From contig NZ_JACBYV010000001.1 in the NCBI RefSeq assembly GCF_013408425.1, positions 1,798,001 to 1,862,000 on the forward strand: a stretch of DNA of 64,000 nt. Reading direction: 5' to 3'. The translations under genes were made by a program, and so were the position numbers. The notes beneath the pieces were generated by a model. That model ran no database searches, was not told where the DNA came from, and saw only the letters and a program-made list of their open reading frames with translations. Each line of letters starts with the position of its first letter. The stretch's first letter is position 1. The stretch is from Pseudomonas flavescens (GTDB lineage: Bacteria > Pseudomonadota > Gammaproteobacteria > Pseudomonadales > Pseudomonadaceae). Of this stretch, positions 1 through 11,000 are shown one piece after another.

Positions 1-482
1 ATGCTGCTGGCCACCCCACGCTCACGGGCCGGGAACCAGACCGTCACCGCACGGCTGTTGGCCGGAAATGCCGGCGCCTCCATGGCGCCCACGGCGAGTC
101 GCAGCCCGAACAAGGCGCCGAAGCTGCTGACCAGCCCCTGGCACACGGTGACCGCGGACCAGCCGATCAGCGACACGCCATAGGTAAGCCGCGAGCCGAA
201 ACGGTCGGCGACGAAGCCGGCAGGCACCAGTGCCAGGGCGTAGGTCCAGGCGAAGGCCGAGAAGATCAGGCCCATCTGAATCTTGTCCAGACCCAGGTCC
301 TCGGCCATGAACGGCGCGGCGATGGAGATGTTCACCCGATCGACGTAGTTGATGATGGTGGCGATCAGCAGCAGCGACAGCATGAACCAGCGCCGACGGG
401 TCGGCAGGCTCTGCGCCGAGACTGCCTCGGCAGCGCCGGTGTGCTCGGCTGCTGCTGCCTGGGAGGCAGGGAGACTCGACAT
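1..482 (-). CDS. MFS transporter, N-terminal part (3' end outside window)
   Basis: The first 160 residues of a major facilitator superfamily transporter are visible; the rest lies beyond base 1. The start is the ATG at 480-482, preceded by an AGAGG ribosome-binding site at 6 bases. After a hydrophilic tail of about 30 residues comes a first membrane helix ending in NYVDRVNISIA, then FMAEDLGLDK, the conserved loop FVADRFGSRLTYG, and a helix with EAPAFPANSRAVT followed by WFPARERG. This combination is typical of the anion:cation symporter family, which takes up organic acids such as hexuronates, glucarate/galactarate or galactonate. The exact substrate cannot be told. The gene is divergent from the AraC-type regulator at 1059, its likely controller. 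Family call is firm; substrate is inference. Confidence 0.88.
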   Translation of the reverse strand, partial: MSSLPASQAAAAEHTGAAEAVSAQSLPTRRRWFMLSLLLIATIINYVDRVNISIAAPFMAEDLGLDKIQMGLIFSAFAWTYALALVPAGFVADRFGSRLTYGVSLIGWSAVTVCQGLVSSFGALFGLRLAVGAMEAPAFPANSRAVTVWFPARERGVASS

Positions 483-1058
483 GGGTGACCTCTTGTGATT
501 GGAATTATCGAGATTCTTCGGGCGAAGACGTCCCGCACCCTCGGTTTCCGGGGGTGGGCGTTATCGTTGGAGTTCGGGCGTTATGACGCGGCGTGGCAGA
601 CGCCGTGCAGAATCAGCCGGCGCGCCTGAATGGCGTGCGGGGTGATCGGCGTGGGGGCGAGTTAGTAGTTGGCAATGAAACGAGGCGAAGAGTCATGGGC
701 TGCACCTGAGATTGTTTTTGGATGAGATGTCGCTGTGCATGCCCACAAGGTGATCGTACAACTCTCGTAAATCAATATTTCCATTAGATCGTTTTTTGCT
801 GTGCCCTACTCCCGTATTGAACCAGTCCAAAAAATCCTGCTGCCTGACCGGGAGTTATGAACACACGAAAAAACCCTGAAAGTACTGTTCTAGAAGGGTC
901 ATCCGATGTGTTGAGCAGCGTCCTTGATTTGGACAGAACGCAACGGCCAGCCTCGGCAACTATCGCACCCAGACGGGCCAATCATCGTACAACCGCTTGC
1001 CAGAGCCCTCCGTCAACGGCCAATATGTTGCGAAACATTCTTAACCCGAGAGCTGTAG
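483..1058. other. Divergent intergenic region between MFS gene and AraC regulator
   Basis: About 575 bases that should hold the promoters of both divergent genes. I see no convincing gene: a short frame at 857-1135 runs into the regulator in another frame and has no family features. No clear operator repeat was recognised. Confidence 0.5.
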
Positions 1059-1991
1059 ATGTCTTCACTGAGTCGCGTTCCTACCTACTTGATGCAGCAG
1101 CGCAGCGAGCTGACGGATTTCTATATCCGCGATAAGAAGGGCCGTCGTGCAGAGACGGCGCCGCATCGTCACGAATACTTCCAGATCCAGATCAACCTTG
1201 GTGGCGACACCGTTCAGCACATCGGCAACGTCGAGCGGCCTTTTCCGCGCAACACCCTGGCGTTCATCCTGCCCCATCGGGTGCACGTGATTCCCCATCC
1301 ACCGGAAAGCAGCTTCATGGTCATCAACTTCTCGCAGACCTTCCTGCTGCCCCATCTGCAATGCGACCCGATGGACCTGGAAGACGTGTCCATTCTGCTC
1401 GCACCGGAGCTGTCGCCCTTCCGCTTTCAGGAATACCTGGATTTCACCCTCGACGACGAGCATTTCGCACGAGTCTGCGCACTGATCGCACAGATGCGCG
1501 AACTGGACGTCAGCCGCCAGTTTGGCGTGCGGGAAATCCTCAAGGGCTTGATGCTGCAACTGATCGGCCTGGTGTGCATGCTCTACGCCGAGCCGCTCAA
1601 GCAACTGGCGGAAAGCAACGCAGCCCAGGCGAGCCGTCGTGATGCGCTGGGGCGGATGTCCGAATACCTGCGGCGCAACATCGCCGACCCGGACCTGAAT
1701 CTGAAGAAGGTCGCTGCGGCCACTTATCTGTCACCCAGCTACCTGACCCACTGGCTGCGCAAGGAAGTCGGCAAGACCTTCAGCGATATGGTGCTGGAGC
1801 GGCGCATGCACGCCGCCCGCAACCACCTGCTCAACGGCAGCAAGCCGGTGGGCGAAGTGGCGCGGCTATGTGGCTTCGCCGACGAGGCGTACTTTTCGCG
1901 GCGCTTCCGGCAGATCCACGGCTTGCCACCTGGGCAGTTCCGTCGTCAGCAACTGGACCCGGACACGCCGCAGATCCCTTTCGCCGACTAA
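1059..1991 (+). CDS. AraC-family transcriptional regulator
   Basis: A 310-residue regulator with the usual two-part layout. Residues about 30-110 form a cupin-type sensing domain ([15 protein letters not shown], then [12 protein letters not shown]). Residues about 200-300 form the double helix-turn-helix domain, with [20 protein letters not shown] as the first helix-turn-helix and [20 protein letters not shown] as the second, closely matching the AraC/XylS signature. It most likely senses a small metabolite and activates the divergent MFS gene. It converges on nhaA and the two coding regions overlap by 4 bases (1988-1991). The start has only a weak ribosome-binding site (GAG), so a slightly different start is possible. 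Ligand unknown. Confidence 0.9.
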   Translation: MSSLSRVPTYLMQQRSELTDFYIRDKKGRRAETAPHRHEYFQIQINLGGDTVQHIGNVERPFPRNTLAFILPHRVHVIPHPPESSFMVINFSQTFLLPHLQCDPMDLEDVSILLAPELSPFRFQEYLDFTLDDEHFARVCALIAQMRELDVSRQFGVREILKGLMLQLIGLVCMLYAEPLKQLAESNAAQASRRDALGRMSEYLRRNIADPDLNLKKVAAATYLSPSYLTHWLRKEVGKTFSDMVLERRMHAARNHLLNGSKPVGEVARLCGFADEAYFSRRFRQIHGLPPGQFRRQQLDPDTPQIPFAD

Positions 1992-3355
1992 CCCTCGCTG
2001 CCTGGCCGAGCGCTGCGCAAGCCCCTTACGTAGAGCACGCCCCAGGCCAGACCGACCAGCGCCGACGCCAGCGAGCCCAGCAGCACACCGAGCTTGGCAG
2101 CACCCAGCAGATTGGCATCGCTGAACGCCAGGTTGGCGATGAAGATCGACATGGTGAAGCCGATCCCGGCCAGCAGCCCGATCAGCGTTACGCCGCGCCA
2201 GGACACATCGGCTGGCAGGCGGCATATGCCGAGCTTGACCATCAGCCAGCTGACGCTGATCACGCCAATGGGCTTGCCCGCCAGCAGCGCGATGGCCACG
2301 CCCATCATCACCCAGTGCGATGTGCTTTCGGACAGGTCGACGCCGCCCAGGCTCACACCGGCATTGGCCAGGGCGAACAGCGGCATCAGACCGAAGGTGA
2401 CCCAGGGATGCAGCGCCAGTTGCACGCGCACCACCGGCGGCAGCAACTCACGCTGGGCCAGGCGCAGTTCACGCAACGACTGCGCCGCTTCGTTGGAGGC
2501 CACGGCGGTGCCGCTGTCGTCTTCCAGCTCACGGGCGATACGGCCCACCGCATCGCGGGGCAGTTCCCGGGTCGGCAGGCAGATCACCGGCGTCATCAGG
2601 CCGAGAATCACCCCGGCCAGGGTGGGGTGCGCCCCGGTCATCAGCAAGCCGCCCCACATCAGCGCGCCGGGCAGCACATAGGCGTAGGCCGAGCCGATGC
2701 CGATGCGCTGCAACCCCAGCACCGCCAAGCCGCCGACACCGGCCAGGGCGAAGCCGCTGTAGTCGAGCCCATCCGAATAGAACAGCGCGATCAGGATCAC
2801 CGCGATGACATCGTCGATCACCGCCAGGGTCAGCAGGAAGATGCGCACGCTGGAAGGAATGCCCTTGCCCAGCAAGGCCAGCAGCCCCACGGCGAACGCG
2901 ATGTCGGTCGCCGCCGGAATCGCCCAGCCATGCAGCCCGGCGCCCTGATGATTGAGGCTGGCATAGATCAGCGCTGGCATTATCACGCCACCGCAGGCTG
3001 CAGCGATCGGCAACGACGCCTGACGCAGGTCGGCGAGCGCGCCGTCATGCATCTCACGGCGAATCTCCATGCCGACGACCAGAAAGAACAGGGTCATCAG
3101 GCCGTCGTTGATCCAGAAATGCAGGGACTGGGAAAAGCCGAAGCTGCCGAAGCCAAACGACACCGGAGCGTGCCAGAGCGCGTGATAGCTGTCGGCATAG
3201 GGCGAATTGGCCCAGATCAGCGCGGCAGCGGTGGCAAGCAACAACACCACGCCACTGAAGGCTTCACGATGGAGAAGACGGCGAATGAAAGCGAAGACGC
3301 ACTCAGCCAAATGCTGGGCACGGGGAAGATCCTGACGAGACGGGCGCGATTTCAT
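1988..3355 (-). CDS. nhaA: Na+/H+ antiporter NhaA
   Basis: A polytopic inner-membrane antiporter that expels Na+ or Li+ in exchange for protons. The start is placed at the ATG at 3353-3355 (MKSRPSRQD), giving 455 residues; an open frame extends 24 residues further upstream but looks non-native. Family hallmarks are visible: [37 protein letters not shown], and the ion-binding aspartate pair in [19 protein letters not shown] (equivalent to D163/D164 of the E. coli protein). A predicted 12-helix pattern and the late [15 protein letters not shown] segment fit NhaA. It is longer than E. coli NhaA because of N- and C-terminal extensions, which is common in Pseudomonas. It is unrelated in function to its neighbours. 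Confidence 0.95.
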   Translation of the reverse strand: MKSRPSRQDLPRAQHLAECVFAFIRRLLHREAFSGVVLLLATAAALIWANSPYADSYHALWHAPVSFGFGSFGFSQSLHFWINDGLMTLFFLVVGMEIRREMHDGALADLRQASLPIAAACGGVIMPALIYASLNHQGAGLHGWAIPAATDIAFAVGLLALLGKGIPSSVRIFLLTLAVIDDVIAVILIALFYSDGLDYSGFALAGVGGLAVLGLQRIGIGSAYAYVLPGALMWGGLLMTGAHPTLAGVILGLMTPVICLPTRELPRDAVGRIARELEDDSGTAVASNEAAQSLRELRLAQRELLPPVVRVQLALHPWVTFGLMPLFALANAGVSLGGVDLSESTSHWVMMGVAIALLAGKPIGVISVSWLMVKLGICRLPADVSWRGVTLIGLLAGIGFTMSIFIANLAFSDANLLGAAKLGVLLGSLASALVGLAWGVLYVRGLRSARPGSEG

Positions 3356-3765
3356 GGGCGAACGGGCTCCGCGCGGCGGCCCGACCAACGCAACTGAACC
3401 TGTCTCACCGCACCATGCGGCTAACACCCGAGCGCCATCCTACACAGGGAGTACCGGCATGTGCCAGTCCGAAGCGCGAGCATTCGCGCTGTCCATCCAG
3501 CATCGCCGCCTGGCAGTTCCAGGATGGCGGCTCCATACAGGGTTAAGCGACCGCCCTACAGCCGCTGGCGTGGCGCCAGCCACCAACTATTCTTCACGTA
3601 ATCGTGAACCGTATCACGCTCCCACCTTCCTTAGACTCATGTCTCGGGTACATCCTTCTCGAAATGGCGCAATGCCATCGGAGCGCCTGGAAAGCGGCCC
3701 TGGCAGGCGCTTTCCAGACCTGCCCCATAGGGACATGGACGAAACTGCAAAGGAGTTGCTGCGCG
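3356..3765. other. Intergenic region upstream of the glycosyltransferase
   Basis: About 410 bases with no supported gene. It should hold the nhaA promoter (minus) and the glycosyltransferase promoter (plus). A strong hairpin (GCTGGCG-TGG-CGCCAGC, near 3562-3578) has no following T-run, so it is not called a terminator. The glycosyltransferase reading frame is open back to 3604 but the peptide there has no family similarity. Confidence 0.4.
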
Positions 3766-4983
3766 ATGCGCGTGCTTTTCATACACCAGAATTTCCCTGG
3801 ACAATTCCGGCATATCGCCTTGAATCTGGCCGCTCGTGCCGACACCGAGGTTCTGGCCATCGGTCGCGAGCAGGCACCTGGGCTACCGGGCGTAAAGCTG
3901 CTGCGCTACACGCCCCATCGCAAGGCAAGCCCGCAGACGCACCCTTACGTACGCAGCTTCGAAGACGGTGTGTTGCACGGCCAGCAGGTGCTGCGCCTGC
4001 TGCTGGACCTAAAGGGCAAGGGCTATCGACCGGATGTGGTGATCGCGCACCCTGGCTGGGGTGAAAGCCTGTTCGTCAAGGAGGCCTTCCCTTCGGCGCG
4101 ATTGATCCACTTCTGCGAGTACTACTATCAGGCCCGTGGCGCGGATGCCGGGTTCGACCCCGAGTTTCCCTTCGACACCAATGGCGCCGCGAGCATCCGC
4201 AGCCGCAACGCCCTGCACCTGCTCAATCTGGAAAACTGCGACCAGGCCATTACCCCGACACACTGGCAGCGCAGCCTGCACCCCGCGGCGTACCGTGATG
4301 GGATTCAGGTGATCCACGAGGGCATCGACCTAGCCGGCCTTGCCAGCGATCCCGAAGCCACGCTGGAGCTGCCCACGGGGCAAGTGCTGAAGGCCGGGCA
4401 ACCCATCCTGACCTATGTGGCACGCAACCTTGAACCCTATAGGGGCTTCCACAGTTTCATGCGTGCTTTGCCACATATCCTCGAGGCACATCCAAGCTGC
4501 CAAGTAGTGGTGGTAGGTGGTGACGACGTCAGTTATGGCAGCCGGCCGAAGGACTCAGCCAACTGGCGCAGCAAGCTACTGGCAGAAAACCCGTTCGACA
4601 GGTCGCGGGTACATTTCCTCGGCAAGCTGCCCTACTCCACCTACAAGCGGGTACTGCAGGTATCCGCCGCCCACGTCTACCTCACCTACCCCTTCGTGCT
4701 GTCCTGGTCGCTGCTGGAAGCGATGGCCAGCGGCTGCCTGATCATCGGCTCAGACACCGCGCCAGTGCGTGAGGTGATCGAAGACGGACATAACGGTGTG
4801 CTGGTGGATTTCTTCGACAGCGGACAAATCGCCGAAAATGCCCTGCTGGCCCTGACGCAGCCTGAACGCTTCGAGCCTATCAGGCGGCAGGCGGCGATCA
4901 GCGCCCGAGAGTACTCGACCGAAAACGGTGTCGCCGGATACCTGAAGGTGCTGGGCATCGACCTGGCCGTGATACCCGCCTGA
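3766..4983 (+). CDS. Glycosyltransferase family 4 protein
   Basis: A 405-residue cytoplasmic glycosyltransferase of the GT-B fold. The start is the ATG at 3766 because AGGAG lies 10 bases upstream and the mature fold begins at once (MRVLFIHQNFPGQFRH). The N-terminal Rossmann half covers roughly residues 1-190. The C-terminal donor-binding half has VARNLEPYRGFHSFMRALP, VVVGGDD, VHFLGKLPYSTY, and the characteristic acidic region SWSLLEAMASGCLIIGSDTA followed by VREVIEDG. This kind of GT4 enzyme adds a sugar from a nucleotide-sugar donor to a growing glycan or to a protein. The gene sits 113 bases before an RTX protein gene on the same strand, with a hairpin terminator between. Glycosylation of that surface protein or of an associated polysaccharide is possible but unproven. 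Confidence 0.88.
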   Translation: MRVLFIHQNFPGQFRHIALNLAARADTEVLAIGREQAPGLPGVKLLRYTPHRKASPQTHPYVRSFEDGVLHGQQVLRLLLDLKGKGYRPDVVIAHPGWGESLFVKEAFPSARLIHFCEYYYQARGADAGFDPEFPFDTNGAASIRSRNALHLLNLENCDQAITPTHWQRSLHPAAYRDGIQVIHEGIDLAGLASDPEATLELPTGQVLKAGQPILTYVARNLEPYRGFHSFMRALPHILEAHPSCQVVVVGGDDVSYGSRPKDSANWRSKLLAENPFDRSRVHFLGKLPYSTYKRVLQVSAAHVYLTYPFVLSWSLLEAMASGCLIIGSDTAPVREVIEDGHNGVLVDFFDSGQIAENALLALTQPERFEPIRRQAAISAREYSTENGVAGYLKVLGIDLAVIPA

Positions 4984-4990
4984 ACGCATT

Positions 4991-5013
4991 GGAGGCGGTG
5001 AACCTCCCTTTTT
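4991..5013 (+). terminator. Probable Rho-independent terminator after the glycosyltransferase gene
   Basis: A GGAGG / CCTCC stem with a 7-base loop is followed by CTTTTT. It starts 7 bases after the stop codon at 4983. The short stem suggests partial termination, so some read-through into the RTX gene is possible. Confidence 0.55.
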
Positions 5014-5096
5014 CAAACCACGCCCGTGCATCTGGCTGACATACCGGTCAGGGTCGCGAGCGTGTTCGCTTGTGGTGATCCATCAAAGGAGTGGGT

Positions 5097-8000
5097 ATGG
5101 ATATTCAAGGCACGAACGGTAACGACACCCTGATCGGCAGCGACGTAGCAGACCAGATTTCCGGCCTGGGAGGTGATGACCTTCTGATTGGCGGAGCTGG
5201 TTCTGACACGCTGTCAGGTGGCTTGGGCAACGACACTCTGCGGGGCGGCCAGGGAGCGGATACCTATCGCTTCAGTCGCGGTGGCGGGCGCGACGTGATC
5301 GACGACGCGGGGGATGACGGCTTCATCAATCGTCTCGAATTCGACGCTGGCATCATGCCGGAGGATGTCAGTTGCCGGCGTATCGATAATGACCTGGTAC
5401 TGAGCCTTGTTAACTCGAATGACCAGGTCGTTGTGCGCAATTACTTTTCCAACACAAGCCTGCCGGAAATCGCGGAAATCATCTTTGCCAACGGCCCTCA
5501 TTGGTCACCTTACGAAGTACGGATGAGAGTGGAGAACGCCCCTCAGGGGGCGCTCATGGTCGGTACCTCTGGAGCGGATGTATTGCTCGGTGGTGCCACA
5601 GCAGACACTCTGGACGGTGGTGCTGGCGATGACCTGCTCAACGGCGGCAGCGGCGATGACCTGCTGCTAGGCGGTGACGGCAACGACACGCTGGTAAGCG
5701 GCCTTGGATTCGACACCCTGATAGGTGGCCAAGGCAATGATATTTATCGTCTGGCAGCCGACTGGGGCCAGGTACTCATCAACGAGCAGGCCAGTGGTGG
5801 CTTCGATGTAATCGAGCTATTCAATGTGTCGTCGATCAGCATGCAGCTGCAGAGAGTTGGCAATGACCTGATTTTGCTCCGACGAGATACAAGCGACAGA
5901 GTCACTATCAGCAACTATTTCAGCACAAGCGCTGACGGCCAAAGTGCCATTGAAGAGATTCGTTTCTCCGACCAGAGCTGGAACCGTACCCACGTTCTCA
6001 ATCTACTGAGCGTTGGCACGCCCTACAACGACAACCTGACAGGCACCGATGCACCAGACTATCTGTTCGCAGGCATGGGCGACGATCAGCTCTCTGGCCT
6101 GGGCGGCAACGACCGCCTGGAAGGCGGCGCAGGTAATGACACGCTGTACGGTGGTGCGGGCGACGACACACTGATCGGTGGCGATGGTGACGACTGGCTC
6201 GATGGCGGCGAAGGCCACAACCAGCTCATCGGCGGGATGGGTAATGACACCTACGTAGTCGACCAACCCTCCAGTTTCATTCAGGAAGATGCTGACGGCG
6301 GTATCGATACGGTACGCAGCAGCACGCACCACTGGCTCAATTACGCCCTCGAAAACCTGATACTGACCGGCAGCGCGAATAGCGACGGTTTCGGCAATGA
6401 CCTGAATAACGAAGTAACCGGCAATGCCGGCAACAACTACCTAGAGGGTAGAGAGGGCAACGACCTCATCAACGGTATGGACGGTAACGACGTCCTGCTA
6501 GGAGGCATGGGTAACGACAACCTCTATGGCGGCGCAGGCAACGATAACCTCAACGGCGGCGACGGCGACGACTGGCTCGATGGCGGCGAAGGCTATGACC
6601 AGCTAATCGGTGGCATGGGTAATGACACCTACGTAATGGGTCGAAACTACACCTCCATTATCGAGAATGATAACGGCGGGATCGATACAGTACGCAGCAG
6701 CATGACCCACATGCTTGGTTACGCTCTCGAAAATCTTGTCCTTACCGGCAGTGCCCATATCGATGGCAACGGCAACGAGCTGGACAACGAACTCACTGGT
6801 AATACCGGCAATAACCGCCTCAAGGGCGAGGCCGGTAACGACCGCCTCTATGGTCTGGACGGCAATGACACACTGGAAGGCAGCGTGGGCAACGACAGCC
6901 TTTACGGTGGCTCAGGCGACGACGAACTGATCGGCGGTGATGGTGACGACTGGCTCGATGGCGGAGACGGTTTCAATCGACTGGTTGGCGGGATGGGTAA
7001 TGACACCTATGTCATTGACCAAAACAAATCCTCGATTTACGAAACACCCGACGGCGGGCTGGACACAGTGCGCAGCAGCATCACCTTCGGCCTGGGTTAT
7101 GCCCTTGAAAACCTGGTTCTTACCGGTACCGAGCATATCGACGGTTTTGGTAACGAGCTGAACAATGAGGTCATCGGCAATGCGGGCAACAACAAGCTCG
7201 AAGGCGGAGCTGGCAATGACTACCTCGACGGTGGCGCCGGTAACGACCAGCTCAGCGGAGGCGCTGGCAACGACACTTACTTCTTCAGCCGAGGCTGGGG
7301 GCAGGACACCATCGCCGATAACGGCAATGGGCTGGATGTCATTCGGTTCGCTGCCGGAATCATGCCAAGCGATATCCAGGCGCTGCATCGGAGCGGAGAC
7401 CTGATTCTCAACCTTAAAGGTTCGACAGACTCCATCCGCGTGGTCGGCTACTTCCTCAACAACGGCACGGGCAGCAATGCCATCGAAGAGATCCGCTTCG
7501 CCAATGGCCAGCTCTGGAGCTTTGGTCAAGTGCATGCCTTGGCGCTGCGAGGGGAGAACGGAGATGATCTGCTCAACGGCTTCAACACCGCCGATACGCT
7601 GGATGGGGGAGCAGGAAACGACACCCTCAACGGCGCGGAAGGTAACGACCTGTTATATGGCGGCGACGGCAACGACGTACTGAACGGCGGTACCGGCAAC
7701 GACACCATGCGCGGCGGCTTCGGTAACGACACCTATGTGGTCGACTCGCTTGGCGATGTGATCCTGGAAAACTCCAACGAGGGTATCGACACCATCGAGT
7801 CCAGCATCAGCATTCCCAGTCCGCTCAGCGCCAATATCGAGAACCTGCGTCTGACTGGCAATGGCAACCTGACCGGCATCGGCAACTCCGCGAACAATCT
7901 GATCACCGGCAATCAGGGCGCCAACTACCTGGTCGGCAATGCCGGCAACGACACGCTGAGTGGCGAAGGTGGCAATGACACCCTCGAAGGCGGCATCGGC

Positions 8001-11000
8001 AATGATGTTTACCGCTTCGCCCGAGGCTGGGGCGCCGATACGGTGCAGAACTACGAGTCACTCTCGAACGGTCTGGATGCCATCGAGTTCGCTGCGGACA
8101 TCCAGCCAGGCGACATCCGCGCCTCACGAAGCGGAAGCAACCTGGTGCTGAGCCTCAATGGCAGCAGTGACCGCATCACTGTCACCAACTACTTCCAGAA
8201 CGACGGCGCCACCTCCTATGCGGTGGACGAGATCCGCTTCGCCAACGGTACCCGCTGGAGCATCTCGACAATCAAGGCGATGGTCCTGCTGGGCACTAGC
8301 GGTAACGACACGCTAACCGGCTACGCCAGCGCCGATAGCATCATCGGCGGCGCCGGCAACGACAGCATTATCGGTGGCAGTGGCAACGATACGCTCGATG
8401 GTGGCAGCGGAAACGATTCGATCGCTGGTGGTTTCGGCGATGATCGCTTGGTGGGCGGTACGGGCAACGACCAGCTGCTAGGTGGCTCAGGTAATGACCT
8501 CTACACCTTCGCCCGGGGCTGGGGTCAGGATGTGATCTTGGACACCGAGGGTGCACTGGATGTAATCGATTTCGCGGCGGGGATCACGCCCGACGATATC
8601 ACCGTCAGCCATGACGGTGACGACCTGCTGCTGAAACTGCTGGGCAGCACCGACAGCATCCGGGTCGTGGGCTACTTCGGTACCGAAGGCACTGCCGCCG
8701 TGGAGCAGGTCCGCTTCGTCGACGGCACCCAGTGGCTGCCAGAGCAGCTCCGATCGCAAGTGCTGCAGGGCGATGCCGGTAACGACAGTCTGATTGGGTT
8801 CGCCAGTGCCGACGTGCTCATGGGCCAGGCCGGCAACGATAGCCTGTCCGGCCTGGCAGGCAATGACACGCTGTACGGCGGTGCAGGGAACGACCTGCTG
8901 GACGGTGGAGATGGCGATGACCTGCTGAGTGGCGATACTGGCGCCGATACGCTGATCGGTGGCGCAGGCGATGACCGCTACTGGGTGGATGCCGATGACG
9001 TGGTGATCGAAGCCATGGATAGCGGTACAGACACGATCGAGTCACGCGCCTCTTGGATTTTGGGCGACAACATCGAAAACCTGATTCTCAGCGGGCCAGC
9101 GGTAGAAGGCATCGGCAATGCGCTGAACAACGACATCCAAGGTGGCTACGGCAACAACCTGTTGCGCGGTGAAGCCGGTGATGATCGTCTCAACGGCGGG
9201 CTTGGCAACGACACCCTGGTGGGCGGTACGGGCAACGATACATACGTATTCGACAACTACTGGGGACAGGACGTCATCCACAACCAGGACGATGGTGTCG
9301 GCAAGCACGACGTCATCGAGTTCGCGGCCTTCAACCCCGAGCACATCAGCTTCCGCCGTGTCGCTGACAACCTGGTATTCAGCCGCAATAACACTCAAGA
9401 CACACTCACCGTCATCGACTTCTTCCAGGGCGATGGCACGGGCCCGGCCTCCATCGAGGAAGTCCGCTTTGGCAATGGCGTCGTCTGGACCGGCGACTAT
9501 ATCCGCAACAGCACGCTGCAGAGTTCTTCCGGCAACGATACCCTGCGGGGCTTCTCCACCAATGACGGCATCGCCGGGGATGACGGCCATGATGAACTGT
9601 ACGGCCTGGGCGGCGATGACACCCTCGACGGCGGTGCAGGTGATGACAGGCTGTTTGGCGGCGCTGGGAACGACCGCCTGCTGGGTGGCCTGGGCAATGA
9701 CAGCATGGAAGGCGGAACCGGTGATGACATCTACCAGGTCGACTCCCTGGACGATGCAGTGATCGAGAACCCGGATGCGGGCATCGACACCATCGAATCC
9801 AGCGTAAGCCTGACCCTCGGTAGCAATATCGAGAACCTGCTGCTCACCGGTACCACGGCCATCAACGGCACAGGCAATACGCTGGACAACCTGCTCATCG
9901 GCAACGAGGCAGCTAACCTGCTCAGCGGCGGCGCGGGTGCTGATCGCCTGATCGGTGGCGCCGGCAACGATACACTCAGCGGTGGAGCGGGCAACGACAT
10001 CTATGTGTTCGAGCGAGGCTGGGGTCAAGACACGCTGAACAACTTCGACTCCAGCGCCGGTAAGCGCGACACCATCGAGTTTGGCATGGGGATATCTCCC
10101 AGCGACATCGGCGTCCGAAAGTCTGGGTCAGATCTGCAATTGACGCTCAAAGGCAGCGATGACCGAATCACTATCACCAATGCGCTCGTCCTCGGCTGGA
10201 ACGCTACTTACGTTGTGAATGAAGTCCGTTTCGCCGACGGCACCGTTTGGAACGCCGAGCAGTTACGCACCCAGTCGATGCAAGGCGGTGATGGAAACGA
10301 TTGGCTGGGCGGATACAATTTTGATGACCTGATTGTCGGCGGCCTAGGTAACGATTCGCTGGGAGGCCTGGGCGGCAACGACACCCTCGATGGCGGGCCT
10401 GGCAACGATAACCTGCAGGGCGGTTACGGCAACGATGTCTACCTCTTTACCCGCGGCTGGGGCCAGGACACCATCGCCGACGTGGATGTGGCGTCCGGCA
10501 GTGCCGACGCCATTGTCTTCGGTGAAGGGATTACACCCGAGGACATCGTATTCAGCCATGCGGATGGCAATCTCAACCTCCAGCTCAGAGGCTCGACCGA
10601 CAGCATCAGCGTGTACGGCTACTTCCGTTTCAACACTCACGTGATCGAGGAAATACGCTTCGCTGATGGCAGTGTCGTGACCTACCAGCAACTCCATCAG
10701 TCATTCCTGACCGGGGGTGATGGCAACGATGTCCGAACCGGCTTCCCTCTGAACGATCTGCTCTCGGGCGGCCTTGGCAATGACAGCCTACGTGGTGTTA
10801 ACGGCAACGACACTTTGCTGGGCGGCGCGGGAGACGACTGGCTGCATGGAGGATTCGGTGATGACCTGCTTCAGGGCGGTACCGGAAACGATACCCTCCT
10901 AGGTGGAGCCGGTTCTGACACCTACCTGTTTGGCCGCGGTGATGGTCAAGACAGGATCGACAACTCCGAAGCGACTGCCGATAGTCTGGACACTCTGTCG

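Noticed and set aside
857..1135. Short frame ahead of the AraC regulator
   Set aside because: Overlaps the regulator in another frame, has no family likeness and no ribosome-binding site.
1868..3397. Long + strand frame opposite nhaA
   Set aside because: Antisense shadow of a firmly identified membrane transporter; composition is low-complexity His/Gln/Arg.
3562..3578. Strong GC hairpin between nhaA and the glycosyltransferase
   Set aside because: No T-run follows and no gene ends there, so it is not called a terminator.
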